Of a DNA stretch of 64,000 nucleotides, positions 8,945 through 17,905 are shown in pieces; position 1 is the stretch's first letter, and each line of letters opens with the position of its first letter. The DNA is taken from NCBI GenBank assembly GCA_965263325.1, contig CBDHGY010000002.1:1364001-1428000 (forward strand), in the 5' to 3' direction. The notes under the pieces are model-generated. The model ran no database searches. It worked only from the letters and a program-made list of their open reading frames with translations, and had not been told where the DNA came from. The position numbers and the translations under genes are program-made. Source of the stretch: CBDHGY01 sp965263325. Lineage in GTDB: Bacteria > Pseudomonadota > Alphaproteobacteria > Caulobacterales > Hyphomonadaceae.

Positions 8945-9853
8945 TTATTCAGGACCGATCCACTTAAACTCTGGCTCTTCCCACCAGGGAAAGAAATTCG
9001 GCATGCCGTCTGAGACTTTAACCGGATATGTAGGCTGGCGCTTTTCGAGGAAACTCATGACCCCCTCTTTGGCGTCTTCGGTCTGGCCGCGCGTGTATAT
9101 GGCCGCACTATCGACGATATGCGCGTCCATCGGATGGGATGCACCGAGCATGCGCCACATCATGTGGCGTGTCAGCGATGTCGAAACGGCTGCGGTATTA
9201 TCGGCGATTTCCTGCGCAATCTCGCGCGCGACTTTCATAAGTTCAGCTTGCGGATGGACCGACCGAACAAGCCCGCCGCGCAGCGCTTCGTCAGCCTTAA
9301 AGACCTTACCTGAGTAACACCATTCCAACGCCTGAGAGATACCAACGAGACGCGGAAGAAACCAGCTCGACGCAGCCTCCGGATTGATGCCGCGGCGATT
9401 AAACACAAACCCAATCTTCGCGTTGTCCGAAGCAATCCTGATGTCCATCGGTAAGGTCATCGTGATGCCGATGCCTACAGCGGCACCGTTGATTGCGCCG
9501 ATAACGGGTTTCAGCGAATTGAATATGCGAAGGGTGACCCTCCCGCCGCCATCTCTCTGGCGGTCAATTTGAGACGTTCGCCCCGCCTCGCCGCTCTCAG
9601 CGCGCGCTTCATAGTCAAACGTCTTTGCGCCCTCAGAAAGATCAGCTCCTGCACAAAATGCTCGCTCGCCCGACCCAGTGACGATCACCGCACGGATGCT
9701 ATCATCTGCGTCTGTGATATCGAACGCTTCAATCATCTCGTACATCATTTTGCCGGTGAACGCGTTCATACTGTCGGGCCGGTGCAGCATCAGAACCGCG
9801 ATGGCACCCTCGCTTTCCAGTTTGATGGTTTCAAATGCCTTCATCTCAGCCAT
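8945..9853 (-). CDS. enoyl-CoA hydratase/isomerase (crotonase) family protein
   Basis: The protein has 302 residues. The crotonase fold is shown by HRPDSMNAFTGKM near the N-terminus, the CoA-binding loop AFCAGADLSEG, the oxyanion segment INGAAVGIGITMTLPMDIRIA and the later FVFNRRGINPEAASSWFLP. It acts on acyl-CoA thioesters, probably as a hydratase or isomerase in fatty acid catabolism. The ATG at 9853 has AGGAG at ideal spacing and is preferred over an upstream codon at 9952. It lies downstream of the macro-domain gene with a 53-base gap and is probably a separate function. Confidence 0.88.
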   Translation of the reverse strand: MAEMKAFETIKLESEGAIAVLMLHRPDSMNAFTGKMMYEMIEAFDITDADDSIRAVIVTGSGERAFCAGADLSEGAKTFDYEARAESGEAGRTSQIDRQRDGGGRVTLRIFNSLKPVIGAINGAAVGIGITMTLPMDIRIASDNAKIGFVFNRRGINPEAASSWFLPRLVGISQALEWCYSGKVFKADEALRGGLVRSVHPQAELMKVAREIAQEIADNTAAVSTSLTRHMMWRMLGASHPMDAHIVDSAAIYTRGQTEDAKEGVMSFLEKRQPTYPVKVSDGMPNFFPWWEEPEFKWIGPE

Positions 9854-9906
9854 AGAGGGTCTCCTTATTTGTGTCGTTAGGCCTCGCGCCGCTGACGTAA
9901 CGGACG

Positions 9907-11118
9907 TCAAATTCTTTCGAGGCCAGGCAGAGTGTCCATTGACCTTCGGCACATCCCCTCGTCGAGCTCGGTATAGGCGGAAAACCAGACCTTATCGAGT
10001 TCACTTTTTTTGTGCTTTGCAAGATAGTCGGCCGCTGCGGAGATAAGCTGATCTATCACCGACTCGACATTCTGGTTTGCCATTCCGGTTCCAATGAGTG
10101 GAAACAAGACGCTACGCAGCCTTTTGCTTTTCCGCACAGTAGTCCGAGAGTTGTAAACATCTACACGGCTTAAGGCCGCTTCAACACAAGCACCCACATC
10201 ACTTGTAAGTGAAATTCCTTCGCCGGGTGTTCCAGTCACAGACGCAACGTGTAAGATCCGCTTTACGTTTTGATTTTCCAGCTCTCCCGGCACAGTGTCC
10301 AAGACAGTTCCAAGTGGCACGGAGCGAGCGCCTTTCATTTTCTTTTTTAGCTCAATCGCAATCGTGTCTCGCGTGATTTCGTTGCGCTCGTTCTTTCGTG
10401 CGCCGTGATAGCGGATAAGCCCCGAAATGGATCGATCGATCACGCGGGCCATTTGCATTAGTGTATTCTCAGAATTTACCCAGGCATCGACATCATTAAT
10501 GTCCATCATATCACCTGGTATAACGCCGACTGATTTATCGGGCATTTCTATCACCCGGTATTCGGTGCGCGGTGCTCGAGACTTCTTGCTTTGTTGAGGT
10601 ACGCGCACGCGAATATTGTCGACATGAAGGTGCACAGGACTGTCCACATCCCAAGCCTTTAGCTTCGAGCGAAGCTTGTCAGAAATCGTCTGGATCGCTT
10701 GTTTGATCTTTTCTTCGGAGTCGATGGAGTACGAAACGATCTCGATGTCTTTGATGTCAAATGGCGGCGGTTTCTGCGACTCCAGACGCACAATCAATGA
10801 TCCTTGACGGTGCAGAGCATGGCGAACGCCCATCTCATAATATACGTTTGGATTGTCGCCAGAAATGTCGATCAGGCAAACATCAGCATAAGCCAAAGCT
10901 TCCCACATCTTGGTGCTGATAAATCCGGACTCGGGCATAAAATCTACTCGCTGAGGCGCCACGGAATGCGGACTCAATCGCTCATCATCAAAGACGTGTT
11001 TGAACACTTTCTCATAGACGACACTGTTAAAGTCGACTTGTTTTCCTTCAACGGTTTTGACGCCGAACGGCATTGCGACAAAGCAGTTCAATCGTCTTGG
11101 TTTTCGAAATTCTGACAT
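9907..11118 (-). CDS. nucleoside deoxyribosyltransferase/TIR-like domain fused to a macro domain
   Basis: The protein has 403 residues in two domains. Residues 10-135 form a Rossmann-like NDT/TIR-like unit (CFVAMPFG at 12-19, DVCLIDISGDNPNVYYEMG at 79-97). Glu95 sits where the catalytic Glu of nucleoside 2-deoxyribosyltransferases (YELG motif) is found, so N-glycosidic cleavage of a nucleotide such as NAD is plausible. Residues about 186-385 read as a macro domain, which in known families binds ADP-ribose: GVIPGD (198-203), VDAWVNSEN (210-218), the phosphate loop LIGTGMAN (341-348). No signal peptide or membrane helix is seen. The start has AGGGGG upstream. A NudF-like ADP-ribose pyrophosphatase gene ends 29 bases upstream on the same strand, which supports a role in NAD-derived signalling or damage repair. 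The biological role is inferred. Confidence 0.75.
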   Translation of the reverse strand: MSEFRKPRRLNCFVAMPFGVKTVEGKQVDFNSVVYEKVFKHVFDDERLSPHSVAPQRVDFMPESGFISTKMWEALAYADVCLIDISGDNPNVYYEMGVRHALHRQGSLIVRLESQKPPPFDIKDIEIVSYSIDSEEKIKQAIQTISDKLRSKLKAWDVDSPVHLHVDNIRVRVPQQSKKSRAPRTEYRVIEMPDKSVGVIPGDMMDINDVDAWVNSENTLMQMARVIDRSISGLIRYHGARKNERNEITRDTIAIELKKKMKGARSVPLGTVLDTVPGELENQNVKRILHVASVTGTPGEGISLTSDVGACVEAALSRVDVYNSRTTVRKSKRLRSVLFPLIGTGMANQNVESVIDQLISAAADYLAKHKKSELDKVWFSAYTELDEGMCRRSMDTLPGLERI

Positions 11119-11147
11119 TAGCGCCCCCTACTCTACTTTCGTATCTG

Positions 11148-11720
11148 TCAGCCGTGTACTTTCAACCAGTATCCGGCGATGATCGTTTTTGCATCGGTAA
11201 TCTCACGACTGAGCACTTGATCAAGAAATTCAGCCCGCGGCACTTCAGACACTTTGATGTCCTCGCCCTCTTCCTCAATTCCACCCCCGTCATTGATACG
11301 GTCTACCTCAGATGCTTCGGCAAAATAGATGAATATTCGCTCGCTCATTCCACCGGGAGACGCAAGCATCGTCGCGATGGGTTCAAGCTTGGATATTTTA
11401 TATCCGGTTTCTTCTATACACTCGCGGCGGATCGAGTCTTCCGGCGTCTCATCTTCCCGGACCACGCCTGCGATGAGTTCTTTGATCCAGGGCTGACCGC
11501 GACGTTCTGCTGGCAACCTGAATTGCTCAACCAAAATGATCACATCGCGCTCACGGTCCAACAAAAGAACAGCAGCACTGTCCCCGCGTTCTAACACCTC
11601 ACGCGTGTGCGGGCCGGTCATTCCACCCTCAAATCTTGAGTAAGAGACACTGACTTTGTCGACTTTCAGGAACCCGTCATAGACGCGTTCTGATTTGTGA
11701 ATGACATAATTGTGGTCCAC
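11148..11720 (-). CDS. NudF-like ADP-ribose pyrophosphatase (Nudix hydrolase)
   Basis: The protein has 190 residues. The Nudix box is complete from G85 to G106 (G-x5-E-x7-RE-xx-EE-x-G). The surrounding order ERVYDGFLKVDK, EVLERGDSAAVLLLD, VEQFRLPA, LASPGGMSER and the final INDGGG/EDI region follows E. coli NudF, which hydrolyses ADP-ribose to AMP and ribose 5-phosphate. GTG at 11720 is chosen because GGAGG lies six bases upstream; the frame also extends to 11795 without a better signal. The next gene downstream has a macro domain that would bind the same ligand, so the two are probably one transcription unit. GDP-mannose or related sugar nucleotides are alternative substrates. Confidence 0.85.
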   Translation of the reverse strand: MDHNYVIHKSERVYDGFLKVDKVSVSYSRFEGGMTGPHTREVLERGDSAAVLLLDRERDVIILVEQFRLPAERRGQPWIKELIAGVVREDETPEDSIRRECIEETGYKISKLEPIATMLASPGGMSERIFIYFAEASEVDRINDGGGIEEEGEDIKVSEVPRAEFLDQVLSREITDAKTIIAGYWLKVHG

Positions 11721-11822
11721 CCGGCACCTCCGATCAAACAATCTATCTGGCCTTATCGGCAACCCTATGCGGGTGATAGGAAATTGACAAATCAATGGTT
11801 CAGCATGAGAACCTAGCCGCTA

Positions 11823-12782
11823 ATGATTGACGTTATCGATCCTACAATCATCGCAGCCCCCCTCTTCGTTTTGTGCGTTGCCTGGGAATGGTGGGCTGTG
11901 CGCACGCATCGCGCCAAAGGCACTTATCAAACCTCCGATGCGATCGTCTCAATGGCAATGGGTCTTGGAAGTGTCATTACACCATTTTTGGCTGCGTTTG
12001 TGCTTTTCAGTGTTTCGCTGATTGTGTGGGAGTATCGCATCTATACGATGCCGATTACCTGGTGGTCATTGCTCGCGGCATTCGTGGCATATGATTTTAT
12101 CTACTATTGGAAACACCGCTTCATGCACCGCATGCGATGGCTCTGGGCTAATCATGTCGTCCACCACTCTTCGAATTATTACAATTTGACGACAGCGCTG
12201 CGCCAACCCTGGACGGGTCCGATCAATGGCTTGTTTATAATCGGCTTACCTATGGTGCTCGCCGGTTGGCATCCATCGGTGATCGCGGTCGTCGGCGGGA
12301 TCAATCTGATCTATCAGTTTTGGATTCACACTGAAGCCATCGACAAGATGCCGAAATGGTTTGAAGCTGTCTGGAACACCCCGTCTCATCACCGCGTCCA
12401 CCATGGCAGAAATCCGCGGTATCTGGATGCCAATTATGCGGGCGTCTGGATTATCTGGGACAAAATGTTCGGGACATTCGTACCTGAGCTAGAGTCAGAC
12501 AAACCTGATTACGGGCTCGTCGCACCGCTTGAAAGCCGTAACCCTTTTTGGGTCGCGGTGCACGAATATGTGGCCTTGGCAAAAGACATGGCCCGTGATG
12601 GATTTCGCCCAGACCGCTGGGTCAGACGTTTGTACAACCCGCCAGGCTGGTCGCCGGATGGCAATCACAACGGCTCGCACGAAGCCAAAATGGATTATCT
12701 CGCGCGTCATCCTGAAGAAGCCGGTCAACCAGGTTTGAAATTGCGAACACGAGAGCCTCAGCGTTCAGATGCCATTGCGTAA
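11823..12782 (+). CDS. sterol desaturase/fatty acid hydroxylase family membrane protein
   Basis: The protein has 319 residues. Several hydrophobic helices precede the His motifs of the ERG3/FA-hydroxylase superfamily: HRFMH, HVVHHSSNYYN and HHRVHHGRNPRYLDANYAG. These bind two irons for O2-dependent hydroxylation or desaturation of membrane lipids. The soluble tail has no known motif. It is divergent from the Nudix gene, and its last 25 bases overlap the convergent antiporter gene. Confidence 0.88.
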   Translation: MIDVIDPTIIAAPLFVLCVAWEWWAVRTHRAKGTYQTSDAIVSMAMGLGSVITPFLAAFVLFSVSLIVWEYRIYTMPITWWSLLAAFVAYDFIYYWKHRFMHRMRWLWANHVVHHSSNYYNLTTALRQPWTGPINGLFIIGLPMVLAGWHPSVIAVVGGINLIYQFWIHTEAIDKMPKWFEAVWNTPSHHRVHHGRNPRYLDANYAGVWIIWDKMFGTFVPELESDKPDYGLVAPLESRNPFWVAVHEYVALAKDMARDGFRPDRWVRRLYNPPGWSPDGNHNGSHEAKMDYLARHPEEAGQPGLKLRTREPQRSDAIA

Positions 12783-14494
12783 GCATCCTCGCGTGCAACT
12801 TCGATCCGGTCTCGGGTTGTTTCACCATCATAGCCAAATTCCAGTAGCGCCCGGCCCGCGAGTTGCAGCCCGGCTTCAATGGCATCGGGTATCACGAAGC
12901 TGGCACCTGCTTCTGTTAACTCACTCGCATGTTCGGCGTCGCGGGCGCGCGCAAGAATGGGTGCATCCGGGCAGAGCACGCGCATAGCCATCACCATCTG
13001 CACGGCCGAGCGCGGATCATCGACCGTCACAACAAATTGGGCCGCTTTCTCGCCGCCAAGCCGTTTCAAGATTTCCGGGCGCGACGCATCTCCGACAAAC
13101 AGGAGAAATCCGTCTTTGCGCCCGGCCGCAACGCGCGCAGCATTCATATCTAGCGCCACGAAGTCTGCCTGTTCAGCTTCGAGAATACGCGCAATGGACC
13201 GCCCAACCCGGCCAAATCCCGCGATAATTACGTGGCCTTGATGATCGGAAAAATCCTCCGCTGTAATTGGCCTTACATCCCTTTTTGCGACAAGCTTAGC
13301 AATCATAGCGCCGAACCGACCAAGCAGCGGCGTCAGGATCATGGATGACCCGGCAATTGCCGCCAATAGCGCGCTCTGCTGCGCGTCGAGCAAGTTGCTA
13401 GCAACGGCAGCGGAAAGAATAATAAAGGCAAATTCACCCGCCGAGGCGATCAGGAATGCTGTTTCAATGCTGGGCGCGTTGCCGGCACCGCCAAGCCTGC
13501 AGGCGACATAAGCGACGACGATTTTTAACAAAAGCAAACCAGCGAGACCTAATAATACACTCTGCCACTGCTGAAAAATCAGTTCAAAATCGAGCCCCAT
13601 ACCGACCGTCATAAAGAACAGGCCAAGCAACAATCCTTTGAAAGGTTCCAGATCAACTTCCGTCTGGTGCTTAAATTCAGTCTCGCCAAGCAGTAAGCCC
13701 GCCATGAAGGCGCCCAGTGCGAGCGACAGACCGGCGCTCGCCGTGATCACGGCTGCTCCTACTATGGATAAAAGCGTGAGTGCCATTAGGAAATCTCGCC
13801 CACCGGCTTGAGCCGCGAGATGGAAAACATGTTTCAGGGCGTATCGCCCGATCAGCACAATTACGAGGATGGCGACAAACCCCTCTGCAAAAGCGCGGGA
13901 AATTTGCTCAAATAAACTGCCCCCTTCCGTGACAGAGGCGAACGCAACAAAAATCAGGATTGGCGCGACCATAATGTCCTGAAATAAAAGTACGCCCAGT
14001 GATGCGCGTCCGACGGGCGTTGCAACACGCCTGTCTTCAATCATCAACTGCATCACAATTGCCGTTGAAGAGAGCGCGAATGCCAGCCCGATGACGGCAG
14101 CGACGATGGCAGGAAAACCGAGATAATAAGCTGCCAAACCGATACCGCCGGCGCTAAGGCCTACTTGAACCGCGCCCGCACCGAACACGATGCGCCGCAG
14201 CTGCCAAAGGCGCTGAAATGACAACTCAAGTCCCAGCAGAAACAGTAAGAACAGAACCCCCAGCTCGGCAAAAGGGGCAATGGCTTCGGTATCCTCAAGC
14301 GTCAGATAACTGATCCAGGGAAAGGTTTCTGCGAAACGGCCAAATCCAAATGGACCAAGCGCGATGCCTGCTAGGACAAAGCCAATGATTACAGGAATCT
14401 TCATGCGCCGGAACAAGGGTACAACAATCCCAGCTGCAGCAAGAAACACTATCGCATCCTTGACGACGACTTCAGTTCCCGCTGCGACCGCCAT
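12758..14494 (-). CDS. Kef-type monovalent cation:proton antiporter (CPA2) with TrkA-N domain
   Basis: The protein has 578 residues: 12-13 membrane helices over residues 10-390 with the CPA2 pattern (PVIIGFVLAGIALGPFGFG, FLLFLLGLELSF, SSTAIVMQLM), then a RCK/TrkA-N NAD-binding domain from about residue 410 (HVIIAGFGRVGRSIARILE). It exchanges K+ or Na+ for H+ at the inner membrane and is gated by nucleotide binding. No KefF/KefG-like accessory gene is adjacent. ATG at 14494 has GGAGGG upstream and is preferred over a TTG at 14512. Confidence 0.9.
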   Translation of the reverse strand: MAVAAGTEVVVKDAIVFLAAAGIVVPLFRRMKIPVIIGFVLAGIALGPFGFGRFAETFPWISYLTLEDTEAIAPFAELGVLFLLFLLGLELSFQRLWQLRRIVFGAGAVQVGLSAGGIGLAAYYLGFPAIVAAVIGLAFALSSTAIVMQLMIEDRRVATPVGRASLGVLLFQDIMVAPILIFVAFASVTEGGSLFEQISRAFAEGFVAILVIVLIGRYALKHVFHLAAQAGGRDFLMALTLLSIVGAAVITASAGLSLALGAFMAGLLLGETEFKHQTEVDLEPFKGLLLGLFFMTVGMGLDFELIFQQWQSVLLGLAGLLLLKIVVAYVACRLGGAGNAPSIETAFLIASAGEFAFIILSAAVASNLLDAQQSALLAAIAGSSMILTPLLGRFGAMIAKLVAKRDVRPITAEDFSDHQGHVIIAGFGRVGRSIARILEAEQADFVALDMNAARVAAGRKDGFLLFVGDASRPEILKRLGGEKAAQFVVTVDDPRSAVQMVMAMRVLCPDAPILARARDAEHASELTEAGASFVIPDAIEAGLQLAGRALLEFGYDGETTRDRIEVAREDAYAMASER

Positions 14495-14642
14495 GTAAAC
14501 CCTCCACTCCAACGAATTCCATTAAACCCTGCATCGCGCGATTTGGCGATAAGGGATTTACCGAGGGTGTAGACGCCGCGGATGCACGCGTTATGACTAT
14601 TCCCAGAACGATAAAACAAACAATTTCGGGAGAAATCAGTCC

Positions 14643-16190
14643 ATGCATCCCAGTCATTTCGCAAAAAGCCACCCTGATAAAGCGGCCTATATCATGGCTG
14701 GCAGCGGCGAAGTTATCACCTTTTCCCAACTCGAAGAGCGTACAAACCAGATTGCGCATGCTTTTCGAGATGCCGGTCTTAAAGTTGGAGATACGATTGC
14801 GCTGTTTGCTGAAAACAGCCCGCGATACTTCGAAATTTGCTGGGCCGCTCAACGCGCTGGACTGTATTTTGTTTGCGTCTCCTCGCGCCTGACCGCGCCA
14901 GAAGTCCAATACCTCGTGGAAGATAGCGGCGCAAAAATCTTAATTGCCGGGGCAAGCAAGGGTGATGTCGCCAAGGAGGTGAAAGCGGTCACGAGCCTTA
15001 CCGATTACTGGTCAATCGATGGCGAGATCAACGGCTTCAATGCTATGGAAACGTTGCAATCGGCTTTTCCTGTTACGCCGATTCCAGATGAACGCGCCGG
15101 AAGTGACATGCTCTATTCCTCTGGCACAACAGGCCGGCCAAAAGGCGTACGACCGAACTTACCAGAAGATCCAGCAATTGATCAGGAAAACGTTCTTGGA
15201 ATGATCGTAACAGCGCTGGCGAAAGCAAGCTCTGACAGCGTATATCTTTCTCCCGCCCCACTCTATCATGCTGCGCCGCTGCGCTGGTGCATGAGGTTTA
15301 CGGCGATTGGATCCACTCTCATCATCATGGAGAAGTTCGATGCAGAAGAATTTTTGAAATGGGTGGATAAATACAAGGTCACTCACACGCAGACCGTCCC
15401 GACCATGTTCGTTAAGATGCTTAAGCTGCCGGAAGATGTCCGCAGCAAATATGATATGTCTTCGCTTCAATTCTGCATTCATGCTGCAGCGCCGTGCCCG
15501 ATCCCGGTAAAAGAGCAGATGATCGATTGGTGGGGACCGATCATCGAAGAATATTACGCTGGCTCGGAAGGCAACGGAATGACATGGGCCAATTCCGAGC
15601 AATGGTTGAGCCATAAGGGCACTGTTGGTCAGGCGATCTACGGCGAAGTTCACATCTGCAACGAGGACGGCGACGAGGTCCCGATCGGTGAGGAAGGCCA
15701 GATTTATTTTGGCGGCACCAATCCGCCCAACTATCACAACGCTCCGGAAAAGAACAAAGCCGCGCTAAACCCGAAACACCCCGAATGGTCGTCATTGGGC
15801 GATGTCGGCAAGCTTGACGAAGAGGGCTACCTCTACCTGACAGACCGAAAAGCTTTCATGATCATCTCTGGCGGCGTTAATATCTATCCGCAGGAAACAG
15901 AGAATATCTTGATCACACACCCGAAAGTCGCTGATTGTGCGGTGATCGGTGTACCCGACCCTGAATTCGGCGAGTCGGTAAAGGCGGTTGTGCAACCGAT
16001 GCCCGGTGAAGCGCATAGCGACGAGCTTGCCGAGGAGTTAATGGCATTCTGCCTCGACAATCTTTCGAAACTGAAATGTCCGAAAAGCATTGATTTCGAT
16101 CCGGAGCTGCCACGACATCCCACCGGAAAGCTCTACAAGCGACTTATCCGCGATCGTTACTGGGGCAACAAGGACAGCCGGATCGTGTAA
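14643..16190 (+). CDS. acyl-CoA synthetase (AMP-forming)
   Basis: This 515-residue ANL-superfamily enzyme has the phosphate loop YSSGTTGRPKGVR, the adenylate-binding YAGSEGNGMT, the GDVGKLDEEGYLYLTDR hinge region and the C-terminal catalytic Lys in HPTGKLYKR. It activates a carboxylic acid as acyl-AMP and then acyl-CoA. A MaoC hydratase gene follows on the same strand 82 bases later, fitting fatty acid or aromatic acid breakdown. The ribosome binding site is GGGAGA. The carboxylate substrate is not known. Confidence 0.92.
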   Translation: MHPSHFAKSHPDKAAYIMAGSGEVITFSQLEERTNQIAHAFRDAGLKVGDTIALFAENSPRYFEICWAAQRAGLYFVCVSSRLTAPEVQYLVEDSGAKILIAGASKGDVAKEVKAVTSLTDYWSIDGEINGFNAMETLQSAFPVTPIPDERAGSDMLYSSGTTGRPKGVRPNLPEDPAIDQENVLGMIVTALAKASSDSVYLSPAPLYHAAPLRWCMRFTAIGSTLIIMEKFDAEEFLKWVDKYKVTHTQTVPTMFVKMLKLPEDVRSKYDMSSLQFCIHAAAPCPIPVKEQMIDWWGPIIEEYYAGSEGNGMTWANSEQWLSHKGTVGQAIYGEVHICNEDGDEVPIGEEGQIYFGGTNPPNYHNAPEKNKAALNPKHPEWSSLGDVGKLDEEGYLYLTDRKAFMIISGGVNIYPQETENILITHPKVADCAVIGVPDPEFGESVKAVVQPMPGEAHSDELAEELMAFCLDNLSKLKCPKSIDFDPELPRHPTGKLYKRLIRDRYWGNKDSRIV

Positions 16191-16272
16191 CGTCAGCTTC
16201 CCCTGCGAAAGCCCTTGCCGCCGCATCATCGGCACGGCACAAACAACAATAAGAAAATGAGGAGACACACTT

Positions 16273-16728
16273 ATGGCAGACCCACGCATCGTAGAGTACG
16301 CCGATCTAGAATCGCTTGTCGGACAGGAAGTCGGCGTCTCTGACTGGCACACAATTGACCAAGACCGGGTGAACATGTTTGCCGAAGCGACAGGCGATCA
16401 TCAGTGGATCCATGTGGACGTCGAGCGCGCCACGAAAGAGCTCGGGTCGCCAATCGTGCATGGCTATCTAACCCTGTCACTGTTGCCCATGCTTGGACCA
16501 GAAGTGATCCGCGTCAATGGTGTTTCACGCGGCATCAATTACGGGGCCAACAAGGTGAGATTTACAAATATGGTTCCTGTTGGATCGAAGCTTCGGATGC
16601 GCCAGACGTGCAAAGAAGTAAATGAAAAAGCCGGCGGAAAACAAATGATTTCAGAGTGCACGATCGAGATCGAAGGCCAGGATCGCCCAGCCTGTGTCGC
16701 TGAGACCATTTCCATTCTTTACGGCTAA
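16273..16728 (+). CDS. MaoC-like dehydratase (hot-dog fold)
   Basis: The protein has 151 residues. The hydratase motif ATGDHQWIHVDVERA carries the Asp and His expected in R-specific enoyl-CoA hydratases of the MaoC/NodN group, and the following SPIVHGYLTLSLLP completes the hydratase-2 signature. It probably hydrates a 2-enoyl-CoA to the (R)-3-hydroxyacyl-CoA. It lies directly downstream of the acyl-CoA synthetase. GAGGAG precedes the ATG. Confidence 0.9.
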   Translation: MADPRIVEYADLESLVGQEVGVSDWHTIDQDRVNMFAEATGDHQWIHVDVERATKELGSPIVHGYLTLSLLPMLGPEVIRVNGVSRGINYGANKVRFTNMVPVGSKLRMRQTCKEVNEKAGGKQMISECTIEIEGQDRPACVAETISILYG

Positions 16729-16820
16729 ATATTGCGTCAGGCTGCCGCGCGTCAGTCTTGCAAATTAAAACCATTCCAAGGCCATCCCAACTCGTCCTCA
16801 GACAACGAGGAGATTTGAAG

Positions 16821-17465
16821 ATGGCCTTTTCTGATCCAGGAATTGAGCTGGACGTACACGTCAAACCTAAGACGATCAGCGACAAAGTGGCCTTTGGTTT
16901 TGTTAAAATGCTTCGCTTTGTTGCGGACACATTCTTTGCCAAGCGCTATGGCCACCGGGCAGTCGTGTTGGAAACTGTCGCTGCAGTGCCCGGCATGGTT
17001 GGCGGCTTACTTCAGCATCTTCGCGCGCTGCGTCGCATGAAAGACGATGACGGCTGGATCCGCACGCTGCTGGACGAGGCCGAGAATGAACGCATGCATC
17101 TTATGACATTCATCGAAATCGCAAAGCCGAGTTGGCTCGAACGAGCTCTGATCATGATTGTCCAGTTCTTGTTCTACAACGCCTTCTTTTTCCTCTACCT
17201 TTTTGCTCCCCGAACAGCGCACCGTGTTGTCGGGTATTTTGAAGAAGAGGCGGTGATCAGCTACACGCAATATTTGGCAGAAGTCGATGCAGGCCGACAC
17301 GAAAATGTTCCGGCACCGCAGCTCGCGATTGACTATTGGGAGCTCGGCGAAGGTGCAACCTTGCGCGATGTGATCATTGCTGTGCGCGCAGACGAAGCCG
17401 GTCACCGAGATGTGAACCACGGATTCGCCGATGCCATTGATCAACGCCGCGCTGCAAAAGCTTGA
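16821..17465 (+). CDS. aox: alternative (cyanide-insensitive ubiquinol) oxidase
   Basis: The protein has 214 residues. All six di-iron ligands of AOX are present: E51 in LETVAAVPGM, E90 and H93 in NERMH, E142 in FEEEA, and E192 and H195 in RADEAGH. Hydrophobic segments around 53-68 and 107-130 dock the enzyme on the inner membrane. It oxidises ubiquinol and reduces O2 to water without pumping protons. ATG at 16821 follows GAGGAG; an open frame upstream to 16758 lacks a good start. The protein lacks the N-terminal extension of mitochondrial forms. Confidence 0.92.
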   Translation: MAFSDPGIELDVHVKPKTISDKVAFGFVKMLRFVADTFFAKRYGHRAVVLETVAAVPGMVGGLLQHLRALRRMKDDDGWIRTLLDEAENERMHLMTFIEIAKPSWLERALIMIVQFLFYNAFFFLYLFAPRTAHRVVGYFEEEAVISYTQYLAEVDAGRHENVPAPQLAIDYWELGEGATLRDVIIAVRADEAGHRDVNHGFADAIDQRRAAKA

Positions 17466-17495
17466 TCTCGCGCTGCTTGTGCATACATTTAGCCC

Positions 17496-17903
17496 ATGAG
17501 CATAACGAAAATCGAACGAACCGATGCTGAGTGGCGCGAATTGCTCACTCCAGAAGAATATCATGTCGGCGTGAAAGAAGGCACTGAGCGGGCCTTTACC
17601 TCTCCGCTGAACGAAGAAAAACGTGAGGGAGGATTTCACTGCAAGGGCTGTGGCACCCTGCTTTGGCATTCAGATCACAAATTCGATTCCGGAACGGGTT
17701 GGCCGAGTTTCTTTCAACCAGCAAGCGAGGACGTCATTGGGACTAAGCGCGATTTCAAAATGATCTTACCGCGCACGGAATGCCACTGCGCCGTTTGCGG
17801 CCTGCATCAGGGGCATGTGTTTAAGGATGGCCCCGCCCCGACGGGCGAGCGCTGGTGTATTAACGGGATCGTTCTAGAGTTTCGTCCAACCGCTGGAATT
17901 TAG
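17496..17903 (+). CDS. msrB: peptide-methionine (R)-S-oxide reductase
   Basis: This 135-residue MsrB has zinc ligands C49/C52 (CKGC) and C98/C101 (CAVC), the GTGWPSF substrate pocket and the catalytic C121 in RWCING. It repairs methionine-R-sulfoxide in proteins. There is no signal peptide, so it is cytoplasmic. Only two bases separate its stop from the convergent alaS stop. Confidence 0.95.
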   Translation: MSITKIERTDAEWRELLTPEEYHVGVKEGTERAFTSPLNEEKREGGFHCKGCGTLLWHSDHKFDSGTGWPSFFQPASEDVIGTKRDFKMILPRTECHCAVCGLHQGHVFKDGPAPTGERWCINGIVLEFRPTAGI

Positions 17904-17905
17904 GC

